64,000 nucleotides of DNA from JAGRGG01 sp965217265 (lineage in GTDB: Bacteria; Pseudomonadota; Alphaproteobacteria; Geminicoccales; Geminicoccaceae): NCBI GenBank assembly GCA_965217265.1, contig CBDCHP010000011.1, positions 1,054,001 to 1,118,000 of the forward strand. The letters run 5' to 3'. Shown here one piece after another: positions 56,860-64,000 of this stretch. A model generated the notes under the pieces. The model saw only the letters and a list, made by a program, of their open reading frames with translations. It made no database searches and was not told where the DNA came from. Every line of letters starts with the position of its first letter. The first letter of the stretch is position 1. Made by a program: the position numbers and the translations under genes.

Positions 56860-57744
56860 ATGTCCTTATGGCGGACGGGGGCCATCTTGTCGACGACGGC
56901 CATCCTCATGGGCGGCTGCGCGTCCGAGTTCACGGCACCGGGGGTCATGGAACAGGCCCGTAGCACCACGCCCGGATCCGATCCCTTGGCGGCGGCGCTC
57001 TACCAAGACTACATGATGAACGCCGAGTACGAGTTCGACGACATGGAGGACTCGCCCGACGCGATCTTCCACGCCGAGAAGGCGATGGCGGGCGCGCAAG
57101 GCCAGTCGGTCCAGCCGCAGATGGTCTCCGAGCGCGACATACCGCAAGAGTTCGTCGGCGAATTGAACCAAGCCCGCACCCGCCTAACCACGGCGCTCGG
57201 CGGCGGCAACATGACCGACAAGCCCGACGCCTCGGCCCAAGCGCTCGCCAGCTACGACTGCTGGCTGGAGCAGCAGGAGGAGAACTTCCAGCCGGGCGAC
57301 ATCGCCGCGTGCAAGGAGCACTTCTACGCCGCGCTCGCCGTCCTCGAAGAGCAGCCCGAGGCGGTGGTCGTCGCGCCGCCGCCGCAGCCGCTGCCGGAGC
57401 TGATCTCGCTCGCGAGCGACGTCTTGTTCGAGTTCGACAAGTCGGCGATCAATCGCTCGTTCGAGCCCGAACTCGCCAAGATCGCCAACCTGATCGCGCA
57501 GAACCCCGGCACCCCCGTCGGCGTCCTCGGCCACACCGACGCCACCGGCCCCGAGCAGTACAACCAGGGGCTCTCGGAGCGCCGGGCGCAGAGCGTCGCC
57601 GATTACCTCGTCGGCCAAGGCGTCGACCAGTCGCGCCTGCGCGTGCAGGGTTTCGGCGAGAGCGAGCCGGTCGCCTCGAACGACACGCGCGAGGGCCGCT
57701 CGCAGAACCGCCGCGTCGACATCGTGACCACCGTCACCGAGTAA
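56860..57744 (+). CDS. OmpA-family peptidoglycan-associated lipoprotein
   Basis: 294 aa. Lipoprotein signal with lipobox LMGGC near residue 20. A helical N-terminal part with acidic stretches is followed by a proline hinge (VVAPPPQPLPEL). The C-terminal OmpA domain (about 180-290) has VLFEFDKSAINRSFEPELAKIANLIAQNP, VLGHTDATGPEQYNQGLSERRAQSVADYLV and GFGESEPVASNDTREGRSQNRRVDI, binding peptidoglycan. It resembles the OOP family protein with a DUF-like N-terminus. ATG 56860 follows TGGAGA. Confidence 0.92.
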   Translation: MSLWRTGAILSTTAILMGGCASEFTAPGVMEQARSTTPGSDPLAAALYQDYMMNAEYEFDDMEDSPDAIFHAEKAMAGAQGQSVQPQMVSERDIPQEFVGELNQARTRLTTALGGGNMTDKPDASAQALASYDCWLEQQEENFQPGDIAACKEHFYAALAVLEEQPEAVVVAPPPQPLPELISLASDVLFEFDKSAINRSFEPELAKIANLIAQNPGTPVGVLGHTDATGPEQYNQGLSERRAQSVADYLVGQGVDQSRLRVQGFGESEPVASNDTREGRSQNRRVDIVTTVTE

Positions 57745-57833
57745 GCGGCGCTTCGCCTAGTTGCGGCAGGATCGCGAGGGTCGTCCCCGACGGGGCGGCC
57801 CTTCTCGCACGGGCGACGCCCTTTAAAGGAACC

Positions 57834-58877
57834 TCAAGCCGCTTGGACGGCGTCGTCCTTGAGCGCCGCCGCGATCGCCCTTTGATCCAGGCCCTTGAGG
57901 CCGATGACGACGAGACACCCGGCGGCGGGTGCGGCGGCGCGGTCGAAGTAGGTCGCGACCCGATCGCCCACCGCCTGCACGGCGAGCCGCATCGGCCGGT
58001 CGGCGACGGCGGCGAAGCCCTTGACGCGCAAGACGCCCGCGTGCGCCGCCGCCATCGCCTCGACCCGGCGGGCGAGCGCCTCGGGGCTCGGCTGAACGGG
58101 AAGATCGACGAGAAAGCTCTCGAAATCGTCGTGGTCGTGCTCGTCCGAGCCGTCGTGGTGCGAGGGGCGGCTTGCCAAATCGTCCTCGGCGGCGGCGTCG
58201 AGGCCCAAGACGACCTTCGGATCGACCTTGCCGTGGCGGCAGCCGACCATGCGCACCGAAGATCGCGCGTGCGCCGCGACCGCCGCCCTCGCCGCCGCCT
58301 CGCCCGCCGCGTCGACGAGGTCGAGCTTGTTGAGGAGGACGAGGTCGGCCGCACCCAACTGCTCCTCGAACAGTTCTTCGAGCGGGCCCTCGTGGTCGAG
58401 CGACGGGTCGGCCCGCCGCGCCGCGTCGAGGGCGCCGGGGTCGTCGGCGAACAGGCCCGCCGCCGTCGCCGCCGCGTCGACCACCGCGACGACGCCGTCG
58501 ACCGTCACCCGGTTGCGCACGTCGGGCCAGTTGAAGGCCTGGATCAGGGGCTTGGGCAGCGCCAGGCCCGAGGTCTCGATGACGATGTGATCGACCGGCG
58601 TCGCCCGCGCCAGGAGCTTCTTCATCACCGGCAGGAAGTCGTCGGCGACGGTGCAGCAGATGCAGCCGTTCGCCAGTTCGATCAGGTCGGCCGCGTCGCA
58701 GCCCTCGATGCCGCAATCCTTGACCAGATCACCGTCCACGCCTTGATCGCCGAACTCGTTGATGATGAGCGCGATGCGCCGCCCGTCCGCCGCCTTCAGC
58801 AGGTGCTGGATCAGGCTCGTCTTGCCCGAGCCGAGAAAGCCGGTGACGATGGTGGCGGGGATCTTGGGCACGGGCAT
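57834..58877 (-). CDS. CobW/P47K family GTPase (metal chaperone)
   Basis: 347 aa G3E-family GTPase. Walker A GFLGSGKTSLIQHLL near residue 12, VDGD, the metal-binding GCICCT (CxCC) near 70, ETSGLALPKPL, and NKLDLVD (GTP guanine motif). A His-rich linker (SHHDGSDEHDHDDF) precedes the CobW C-terminal domain. The family delivers zinc or cobalt to client enzymes; CobW proper feeds cobalamin synthesis. No cob genes are nearby, so a ZNG1-like zinc role is equally likely. ATG 58877 has AAGGA directly upstream. Confidence 0.92.
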   Translation of the reverse strand: MPVPKIPATIVTGFLGSGKTSLIQHLLKAADGRRIALIINEFGDQGVDGDLVKDCGIEGCDAADLIELANGCICCTVADDFLPVMKKLLARATPVDHIVIETSGLALPKPLIQAFNWPDVRNRVTVDGVVAVVDAAATAAGLFADDPGALDAARRADPSLDHEGPLEELFEEQLGAADLVLLNKLDLVDAAGEAAARAAVAAHARSSVRMVGCRHGKVDPKVVLGLDAAAEDDLASRPSHHDGSDEHDHDDFESFLVDLPVQPSPEALARRVEAMAAAHAGVLRVKGFAAVADRPMRLAVQAVGDRVATYFDRAAAPAAGCLVVIGLKGLDQRAIAAALKDDAVQAA

Positions 58878-58971
58878 TCCTTGAAGGGTGGAAGGGTTGC
58901 GGGCCGGCGTCGAATGGCATAGCCGCTCGAAGCTGGCAAGGAGCACCTGGCACGGGAAAGGGGCGAAGATC

Positions 58972-59454
58972 GTGGCCAAGACGAAGGGGGGCACGCCGGC
59001 CCTCGCGGCGCTCGGCAAGGCGGGCATCGCCCACACGACGTATGCTTACGATTTCGAGGCGACGCCGGGCTTGCTCGGGCTGGCGGCGGCGCAGGCCCTG
59101 GGCGTCGCGCCCGAACGCCTGCTCAAGACGCTCGCCGTGACACTCGACACGGGCGAACTCGTCGTCGCGATCCTCGCCGTGGACCGGGAACTGGACCTCA
59201 AGGCGCTGGCAAAGGCCGCCGGATCCAAGCGGGCGGCGCTGGCCGACCTCGCGCAGGCCGAGCGCGCGACAGGCTACGTCAAGGGCGGCATCAGCCCGTT
59301 CGGCCAGAAGAAGCGGCACCGGACCTTCCTCGACGCCGACGCCGCCAACCACGCCACGATCCTCGTCAATGCCGGCAAACGCGGGCTCCAAGTCGAACTC
59401 AAGCCCGACGATCTCGTGCGCGGGCTCGGTGCAGTAACGGCGGTTCTGGCGTAA
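58972..59454 (+). CDS. ybaK: Cys-tRNA(Pro)/Cys-tRNA(Cys) deacylase YbaK
   Basis: 160 aa. TPALAALGKAGIAHTTYAYD, LGVAPERLLKTLAVTLDTGELVVAILAVDRELDLKALAKAAG, then ATGYVKGGISPFGQKKRHRTFLDADAANHATILVNAGKRGLQVEL: the YbaK/EbsC editing fold with the conserved Lys and GxxxSPFGQKK loop. It hydrolyses mischarged tRNA. GTG 58972 follows GAAAGGGG. It is divergent from the CobW-type gene and its TAA abuts repeat copy 13. Confidence 0.95.
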   Translation: MAKTKGGTPALAALGKAGIAHTTYAYDFEATPGLLGLAAAQALGVAPERLLKTLAVTLDTGELVVAILAVDRELDLKALAKAAGSKRAALADLAQAERATGYVKGGISPFGQKKRHRTFLDADAANHATILVNAGKRGLQVELKPDDLVRGLGAVTAVLA

Positions 59455-59456
59455 AT

Positions 59457-59599
59457 ACGCTTCGCGTCCGCTGGCGCGGGGCCTTCTTTTCTTCTTTTTT
59501 GCTACTTGTTCCCGGACTTGGCTCGAACGCTCAGGCTAGCCCCGGCCAAAGTTGCAAAAACAAGAGAGAAAAGCCCGCGCGGCAGCGCACGCGAAGCGT
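59457..59599. repeat. Palindromic intergenic element, copy 13 (core type C)
   Basis: It lies between convergent genes. Left arm ACGCTTCGCGTCCGCTGG, right arm GCAGCGCACGCGAAGCGT supplying a TGA stop to the minus-strand gene. Core GTTCCCGGACTTGGCTCGAAC and CCCCGGCCAAAGTTGCAA as in copy 12. Confidence 0.9.
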
Positions 59600-59970
59600 C
59601 ACTCCAACGCAACGTCCAGCGCCTCCTCCGCCCAACCGTGCACCTTGTCGTGCGCGCGGATCGTCACCTGCCCGACCCCGTCCGGCACGGCGACGCCGGT
59701 GAGCGAGCGGGTGAAGGGCTGCTCGTTCTCGTGCGGGTGCAAGAGGACGCGCTCAGCATAAGTCGTGCCGTCGGGGCCTTCGACCACCCACTTGTCGGCG
59801 TAGTGATCCCAGCCCGCGTCGGCGTGTTTTAGGGTGACGTCGAAGCGCCACGTCCCGCCGGCCTCGGGCGTCGCCCGCGCGTCGACGATCCTGACCTCGC
59901 CGGCCGCGGCCGTCGTCGCGGCGATCAGGCCCAGCAACAGGCCGGCCATCGTCGCCCGTATCGCCCTCAT
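59599..59970 (-). CDS. Small exported protein of unknown function
   Basis: 123 aa. Sec signal IRATMAGLLLGLIAATTAAAG, then a single beta-sandwich-like domain: VRIVDARATPEAGGTWRFDVTLKHADAGWDHYADKWVVEGPDG, VLLHPHENEQPFTRSLTGVAVPDGVGQVTIRAHDKVHGW. His/Asp/Glu content (HPHENE) could bind metal. Conserved hypothetical in alphaproteobacteria as far as I can recall. ATG 59970 overlaps the peptidase stop (ATGA), so the two are coupled. Confidence 0.8.
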   Translation of the reverse strand: MRAIRATMAGLLLGLIAATTAAAGEVRIVDARATPEAGGTWRFDVTLKHADAGWDHYADKWVVEGPDGTTYAERVLLHPHENEQPFTRSLTGVAVPDGVGQVTIRAHDKVHGWAEEALDVALE

Positions 59971-61904
59971 CGTGCGCCCTCGCCTCGAAGGTTGCGGATG
60001 TCGAGCGGGGCCGAGGCCCCGTCCGCCTCGATGCCGAAGACGCGGCAATAAAAGGCGTACTCGGCCTGCAGCGCCCGCACCCGGTTCTCGCCCCGACGAA
60101 AGCCGTGCCCCTCGTCGGGGAACAAGACGTAGGCGACCGGCAGACCCTTGGCGTCGAGGGCCTGCACCATCGCCTCGGTCTGCGACGGCGGCACGACCTT
60201 GTCCTCGCCGCCCTGGAAGAAGATGATCGGGCAGTTCAGCCGCTCGACGTGGCGGATCGGCGAGCGCTCGTCGTAGAGTTCCTTGGCCTCGGGCCAGGGG
60301 CCGATCAGGCTGTCGAGGTAGTGGCTCTCGAACTTGTGCGTCTCTTGCATCAAGGCGCGCAGGTCGCCGACGCCGTAGGACGAGGCGCCGGCCTTGAAGG
60401 TGTCGGTGAAGGCGAGTGCGGCCAGCGTCGTGTAGCCGCCGGCACTGCCGCCGGCGATGATCAGGCGCTCGGGGTCGGCGAGGCCCCTATCGACGAGGTG
60501 CTTTGCGGTGGCGACGCAGTCCGCGACGTCGGCGACGCCCCAGGCACCGTTCAGCGCCTCGCGGTAGGCGCGGCCGTAGCCCGTGCTGCCGGCGTAATCG
60601 ACGTCGACCAGCGCGAATCCGCGGCTGGTCCAGAACTGCCAAGCGAGCTTCAGCGCCAGGTTGGCGCACGAGGTCGGCCCGCCGTGGCTGCGCACGATGA
60701 GCGGCGGCAGGCTGCCCTCGGGCGCTCGCACCTCGGGGTTGGTCGGCGGGTAGTAGTAGGCGTGCGCCGTGCGTCCGCCCTTGCTCGGGACGTCGATCGG
60801 CCGGGCCCGCGCGATCCAGGCCGGATCGACCGGCATCCGGCCGGCGCTGCGGAGGGTCTCGGTCCGGTTCGTGGCCAGATCGAGCCGGAGGACCGCGACG
60901 GGGCGCTCGGCGAACCCGACGAGAAGCGCGACCTCGCCGCCGTCCACCGCGACGTCGGCGATCTCGACCGCATCCAGCGGGATCTCGGTGGCGCCGCCCT
61001 CAAGATCGAGCCGGGCGAGGCGCCACGTTCCCCGCTCGACGTAGGTTGCCAGCACCGTGCCGTCCGGCAGCGGCGCATACCAGCGCATGCCGAGCTGCCA
61101 GAGCGGGTAGGCCATATCGGCCTCGCCCGGCCAGACGCAGCGCGCCTCGGCGTTGCGCTTCTCGACGTAGAGCCGCCAGTGGCCAGTGCGATCGGAGAGG
61201 TAGAGTACGCTGGTGTCGTCGATCCACTCGGGCTGCAGCAGCGACTCGCCCTGCCCGCCGGCGATCGCGCGCACGTTGGCGATCCCGCCGTCGGGGCCGA
61301 GGTCGGCGACGTAGAGCGTCGTCGCGTCCCAGGGCATCTCCGGGTGGTCCCAAGCGATCCAGGCGAGCTTGGCGCCGTTCGGCGAGAGGCGCGGGTAGGC
61401 GAAGAAGTCGTGCCCGCGGCTGATCGGCATCACGCCGCCGCCATCGAGCGGCACCGCAACGATCGAGGTCGCCGGCTCGCCGCCGACGCGGTGGTCCTCC
61501 ATGACCGCGATCACCCGCCCGCGGCGGAGGTCGATCGCCATGTCGGCGAAGCGCAGGCGCCCGTCGGTCGCCGGGGTCAGCGGCACCGGGGCCGCGCCGT
61601 CGAGGCGGTAGAGGCGCTGGTCGGCGTCGTTCGTCCCGACCAGGACGTCGCCGGCCGCCGCCCAGGCCCGCCCGCCATACTCGTTGACCCTGGTGCGCAA
61701 GGAGAACGGGGCCGGGGTCAACTCGACCGCGGCACCCCCCTCGCCCAGCCGCAAGAGCGTCGTCCGTCCGCGCTCGTCCGGGCGTCCCTCGGCGACGAGG
61801 GGGTCGCCGCGCCAGAACCCGAGCTGGGAGAGCGCGTTCTGCCCCGTCGTCACCACCTCGGCGCTGATCGGGGACGGCCAAGCGCCGAAGTTGCGCGTTT
61901 GCAT
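59967..61904 (-). CDS. S9 family serine peptidase (acylaminoacyl/dipeptidyl peptidase-like)
   Basis: 645 aa. The N-terminal ~390 residues form a beta-propeller (WD-like blades such as FFAYPRLSPNGAKLAWIAWDHPEMPWD and VLYLSDRTGHWRLYV). The C-terminal hydrolase domain has IVRSHGGPTS, VDYAGSTGYGRAYREALNGAWG, the nucleophile motif IIAGGSAGGYTTLAALAF, EDKVVPPSQ with Asp and PDEGHGFR with His. Cytoplasmic oligopeptidase. No signal peptide. The start is ATG 61904; it is the first gene of a two-gene minus-strand unit. Confidence 0.94.
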   Translation of the reverse strand: MQTRNFGAWPSPISAEVVTTGQNALSQLGFWRGDPLVAEGRPDERGRTTLLRLGEGGAAVELTPAPFSLRTRVNEYGGRAWAAAGDVLVGTNDADQRLYRLDGAAPVPLTPATDGRLRFADMAIDLRRGRVIAVMEDHRVGGEPATSIVAVPLDGGGVMPISRGHDFFAYPRLSPNGAKLAWIAWDHPEMPWDATTLYVADLGPDGGIANVRAIAGGQGESLLQPEWIDDTSVLYLSDRTGHWRLYVEKRNAEARCVWPGEADMAYPLWQLGMRWYAPLPDGTVLATYVERGTWRLARLDLEGGATEIPLDAVEIADVAVDGGEVALLVGFAERPVAVLRLDLATNRTETLRSAGRMPVDPAWIARARPIDVPSKGGRTAHAYYYPPTNPEVRAPEGSLPPLIVRSHGGPTSCANLALKLAWQFWTSRGFALVDVDYAGSTGYGRAYREALNGAWGVADVADCVATAKHLVDRGLADPERLIIAGGSAGGYTTLAALAFTDTFKAGASSYGVGDLRALMQETHKFESHYLDSLIGPWPEAKELYDERSPIRHVERLNCPIIFFQGGEDKVVPPSQTEAMVQALDAKGLPVAYVLFPDEGHGFRRGENRVRALQAEYAFYCRVFGIEADGASAPLDIRNLRGEGAR

Positions 61905-62013
61905 CGTCTCGTCATCCTCCTCGGATCCACACCGGGCGGCACCCTAGACGAGGCGGCGGCGGCACGCTACGTCTGTTCATGTTTCGTTCTCACAACCTTT
62001 GAAGGAAGGCCAC

Positions 62014-63096
62014 GTGCTGCAAACGATGCCGAGGCCGCTGCCGCGAGGTGCCCGCGGCCGGGGAACCGACGCCAACCCGAGCGGGCGCTTCGAGCGCCTG
62101 CGGCGCGAGTCGATCGAGGACGCGCCCGACGATATCGAGGGAGACGACTTCAGGACGGAGGTGGGCTTCGAGGCGGCGCGCACGGCGCTCGCCTACAATG
62201 CCTCGCCCGACCTCCCCTTCGAGCGCTCGCTCAACCCCTATCGCGGCTGCGAGCACGGCTGCGTCTACTGCTACGCCCGGCCGACGCACAGTTATTTGGG
62301 CCTCTCCTCGGGCCTCGACTTCGAGCGCCGCCTCGTCGCCAAGACGAACCTGGCCGAGGTGCTGCGGGCGGAACTGGCCAAGCCCGGCTACGCCCCGGCC
62401 CCGATCGCGCTCGGCACCGCGACGGACCCCTACCAGCCGGTCGAGCGGCGCTTGAAGATCACGCGCGGCGTCCTGGAGGTTTTGGCCGAGGCGCGCCACC
62501 CGGTCGGGATCGTCACCAAGTCGGCGCTGGTCGCGCGCGACCTCGACCTCTTGGCCTCGATGGGCGAGACCGGCACGGCTCGGGTGATGGTCTCGCTCAA
62601 CAGCCTGGACAAGGCGCTGATCCGCCGCCTGGAGCCGCGCGCCGCCGCACCGCACAAGCGCCTGGAGACGATCGAGGCGCTGGCCAAGGCGGGGGTGCCG
62701 GTCGGCGTCAGTCTGGCGCCGGTCATTCCCGGCCTCACCGACGATGCGATCGAGAACGTCCTGCGCGCCGCCGCCGACGCTGGGGCGACTTCGGCCGCGG
62801 CGACGCTGCTGCGCCTGCCGCACGACGTCGAGGCCCTGTTCGTCCGCCACCTCGACCTGTACCATCCCCTGAAGAAGGACCGCGTCCTGGCGCTCGTCCG
62901 CGCGTGCCGCGACGGGGCCTTGAACGACCCGAACTTCAAGGACCGCATGACCGGGACCGGCCGCTACGCCGCCTTCATCCGCCAGCGCTTCGCCAAAGCC
63001 CGCCGCCGGCTCGGCCTGGAGGACGCGCCACCCCTTCGCGCCGACCTGTTCCGCCGCCCGGCGCGGAACGAGGCGCAACTCGACATGTTCGCCTGA
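62014..63096 (+). CDS. Radical SAM protein, PA0069/SplB-like family
   Basis: 360 aa. The 4Fe-4S binding motif is RGCEHGCVYCYARPTH (C-x3-C-x2-C) near residue 85. It is followed by LGTATDPYQPVERRLKITRGVLEVL and IVTKSALVARDLDLLA, typical of the spore-photoproduct-lyase-like/PA0069 group, and PVIPGLTD. A terminal segment QLDMFA resembles that group. The reaction is unknown. Start chosen at GTG 62014 behind AAGGAAGG; TTG 61999 and ATG 62026 are possible. Confidence 0.9.
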   Translation: MLQTMPRPLPRGARGRGTDANPSGRFERLRRESIEDAPDDIEGDDFRTEVGFEAARTALAYNASPDLPFERSLNPYRGCEHGCVYCYARPTHSYLGLSSGLDFERRLVAKTNLAEVLRAELAKPGYAPAPIALGTATDPYQPVERRLKITRGVLEVLAEARHPVGIVTKSALVARDLDLLASMGETGTARVMVSLNSLDKALIRRLEPRAAAPHKRLETIEALAKAGVPVGVSLAPVIPGLTDDAIENVLRAAADAGATSAAATLLRLPHDVEALFVRHLDLYHPLKKDRVLALVRACRDGALNDPNFKDRMTGTGRYAAFIRQRFAKARRRLGLEDAPPLRADLFRRPARNEAQLDMFA

Positions 63097-63124
63097 CGCC
63101 CCCCGACCACGAAGCCGCCCGTCG

Positions 63125-63337
63125 ATGCCGCTCCTGCCGACCGTCCTGCTCCTGATCGCCGGCTTGGCGCTCACCGGCGCGTGCGCATGGTTCGAGCGGC
63201 GGCCGCTCGACTTGGGCGGCGGCTCCCCCGTCCCCCTGCCGGTCCTCATGGGCCTAGGCTTGCTCGTCGCCATCGCCGCCGCCGCGCACCTCTTGAGCCT
63301 CACGACGGGCATCGACCTGCCCGGCCGGCGGATGTAG
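63125..63337 (+). CDS. Small two-helix membrane protein
   Basis: 70 aa. Two hydrophobic segments (TVLLLIAGLALTGACAWFE and VPLPVLMGLGLLVAIAAAAHLL) joined by a short linker, ending in SLTTGIDLPGRRM, a wording familiar from small conserved alphaproteobacterial proteins without assigned function. ATG 63125; the TAG overlaps the GTG start of the TauE-like gene by one base. Confidence 0.75.
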   Translation: MPLLPTVLLLIAGLALTGACAWFERRPLDLGGGSPVPLPVLMGLGLLVAIAAAAHLLSLTTGIDLPGRRM

Positions 63338-64000
63338 TGGGCGGCTTCGAGCCCGCCACCCTCCTCGTCGTGCTGGCGGGCGCCTTCGTCGCCGGCTTCA
63401 CGACCGGGCTCGCCGGCTTCGGCACCGGCCTCGTCGCCTCGGGCTTTTGGTTCCACGTCCTGCCGCCCGCCTTCGTGCCGCCCCTGATCGCGCTCGTCTC
63501 GGTCGTCGGCCAGACCGTCGGCTGCATCGTCGTGCGCAAGGGGTTCCTCTGGACGCGGGTGACGCCCTTCCTGGTCGGCGGCGTCCTCGGCGTGCCGCTC
63601 GGGGTCTACGCCTTGAGCGCCGTCTCGCCCGCGGGCCTGCGCGGCTTCGTCGGCCTCTTCCTCGTCCTCTATACGCTGGCACAACTCCTCGGCCTATCAA
63701 AGCTGCGGATCAAGGCGGGCTTGGGCGGCAAGCCGGCCGACGCGGCCGTCGGCGTCGGCGGCGGTTTCTTGGGCGGGTTCGCCGGCCTGTCGGGCCCGGC
63801 GCCCTTGATCTGGATGCAGATGCAAGGCGGCCCGTCCGCCGAGCAGCGCGGCGTCTACCAGCCGTTCAACCTCGTCGTCCTGAGCCTGGCCGCCGTCTCG
63901 ATGGGCTTGAGCGGGCAGGCCGGCCCCGACGTCCTCGGCCTCGCGGCCTTGTGCGTCGTCCCGACGCTCGTCGGCGCGTGGCTCGGCACGCGCGCCTACG
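63337..64000 (+). CDS. TauE/SafE family sulfite/organic anion exporter, 3' truncated by window edge
   Basis: 221 codons visible, open to the window end. The start GTG 63337 gives GGFEPATLLVVLAGAFVAGF, then the TauE glycine motif GLAGFGTGLVASGFWFHVLPP and a second half GVGGGFLGGFAGLSGPAPLIWMQMQG, the internal repeat of the family. Six or more hydrophobic segments are seen. Members export sulfite, sulfoacetate or other small anions. The missing C-terminus is about 30-40 residues. Confidence 0.9.
   Translation, partial: MGGFEPATLLVVLAGAFVAGFTTGLAGFGTGLVASGFWFHVLPPAFVPPLIALVSVVGQTVGCIVVRKGFLWTRVTPFLVGGVLGVPLGVYALSAVSPAGLRGFVGLFLVLYTLAQLLGLSKLRIKAGLGGKPADAAVGVGGGFLGGFAGLSGPAPLIWMQMQGGPSAEQRGVYQPFNLVVLSLAAVSMGLSGQAGPDVLGLAALCVVPTLVGAWLGTRAY

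Noticed and set aside
57778..57801. Terminator between the OmpA-like gene and the CobW gene
   Set aside because: A GC-rich imperfect hairpin exists but lacks a T run in either direction, so I did not list it.
452..59599. CRISPR array from the recurring repeats
   Set aside because: Copies are kilobases apart, separated by ordinary genes, and there are no spacers or cas genes.
60105..63155. A 1016-codon plus-strand open frame
   Set aside because: Shadow of the S9 peptidase (antisense) and the radical SAM gene (wrong frame).

Overview
The window is about 64 kb of very GC-rich, gene-dense chromosomal DNA from an alphaproteobacterium, probably of the Rhodospirillales/Geminicoccales type. The lineage call rests on a circularly permuted two-piece tmRNA next to sspB, an F-ATPase Fo operon with both b' and b subunits (atpI-B-E-F'-F), the mutY / DUF721 (dciA) / dsbA / smc neighbourhood, an aa3/caa3-type oxidase with fused subunits I and III, and REP palindromes common in alphaproteobacteria. 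TTG and GTG starts are frequent. There are no rRNA genes, tRNA genes, CRISPR arrays, transposases or recognisable prophage genes.

Layout: 1-7.1 kb holds the 3' end of glmS, a NagD-type HAD hydrolase, an SDR, a class I aminotransferase and a four-gene polar amino acid ABC importer. 7.2-13.3 kb holds a lipid kinase and a ribA-like gene divergent from a dehydrogenase, a PTPS/QueD-like protein, a glycosyltransferase and a methyltransferase, which look like an uncharacterised pterin or flavin-derived glycoside pathway. 13.3-25.1 kb holds a penicillin-acylase-family Ntn hydrolase, a degenerate REC-GGDEF-EAL protein, an LpoA-like lipoprotein, rsmI-yraN, mutY, dciA, dsbA and a clearly broken smc. 25.2-30.2 kb holds a sulfotransferase-like gene, the Fo operon, an SDR and a GNAT enzyme. 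30.3-40.2 kb holds an MBL protein, a VOC protein, a nucleosidase, an oppABCDF peptide importer (oppC frameshifted by 11 bp), a nucleoside hydrolase and a CBS protein. 40.4-46.2 kb is a translationally coupled terminal oxidase operon ending in a triheme cytochrome c. 46.3-52.5 kb holds a glycosyltransferase, an ABHD10-like hydrolase, a small AT-richer patch with two small orphan genes, a type III PLP decarboxylase, a GNAT enzyme and an RTX lipase. 53-64 kb holds fumC, sspB, split ssrA, thyX, an OmpA-like lipoprotein, a CobW GTPase, a YbaK deacylase, an S9 peptidase pair, an SplB-like radical SAM protein and a truncated TauE/SafE transporter.

The most unusual feature is a family of about 145 bp intergenic palindromes, 13 copies in 64 kb (about one per 5 kb). 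Each consists of long imperfect terminal inverted repeats (AACGCTTCGCG..GCGCGGGCTTTTTCTT and its mirror) around one of about three core sequences that can lie in either orientation. They sit flush with gene ends, often supplying the stop codon, and occupy 7 of 12 convergent junctions. They look like mobile elements adopted as bidirectional terminators. The broken smc, the frameshifted oppC, a GNAT gene remnant and two other small inverted-repeat elements suggest ongoing small-scale genome remodelling.
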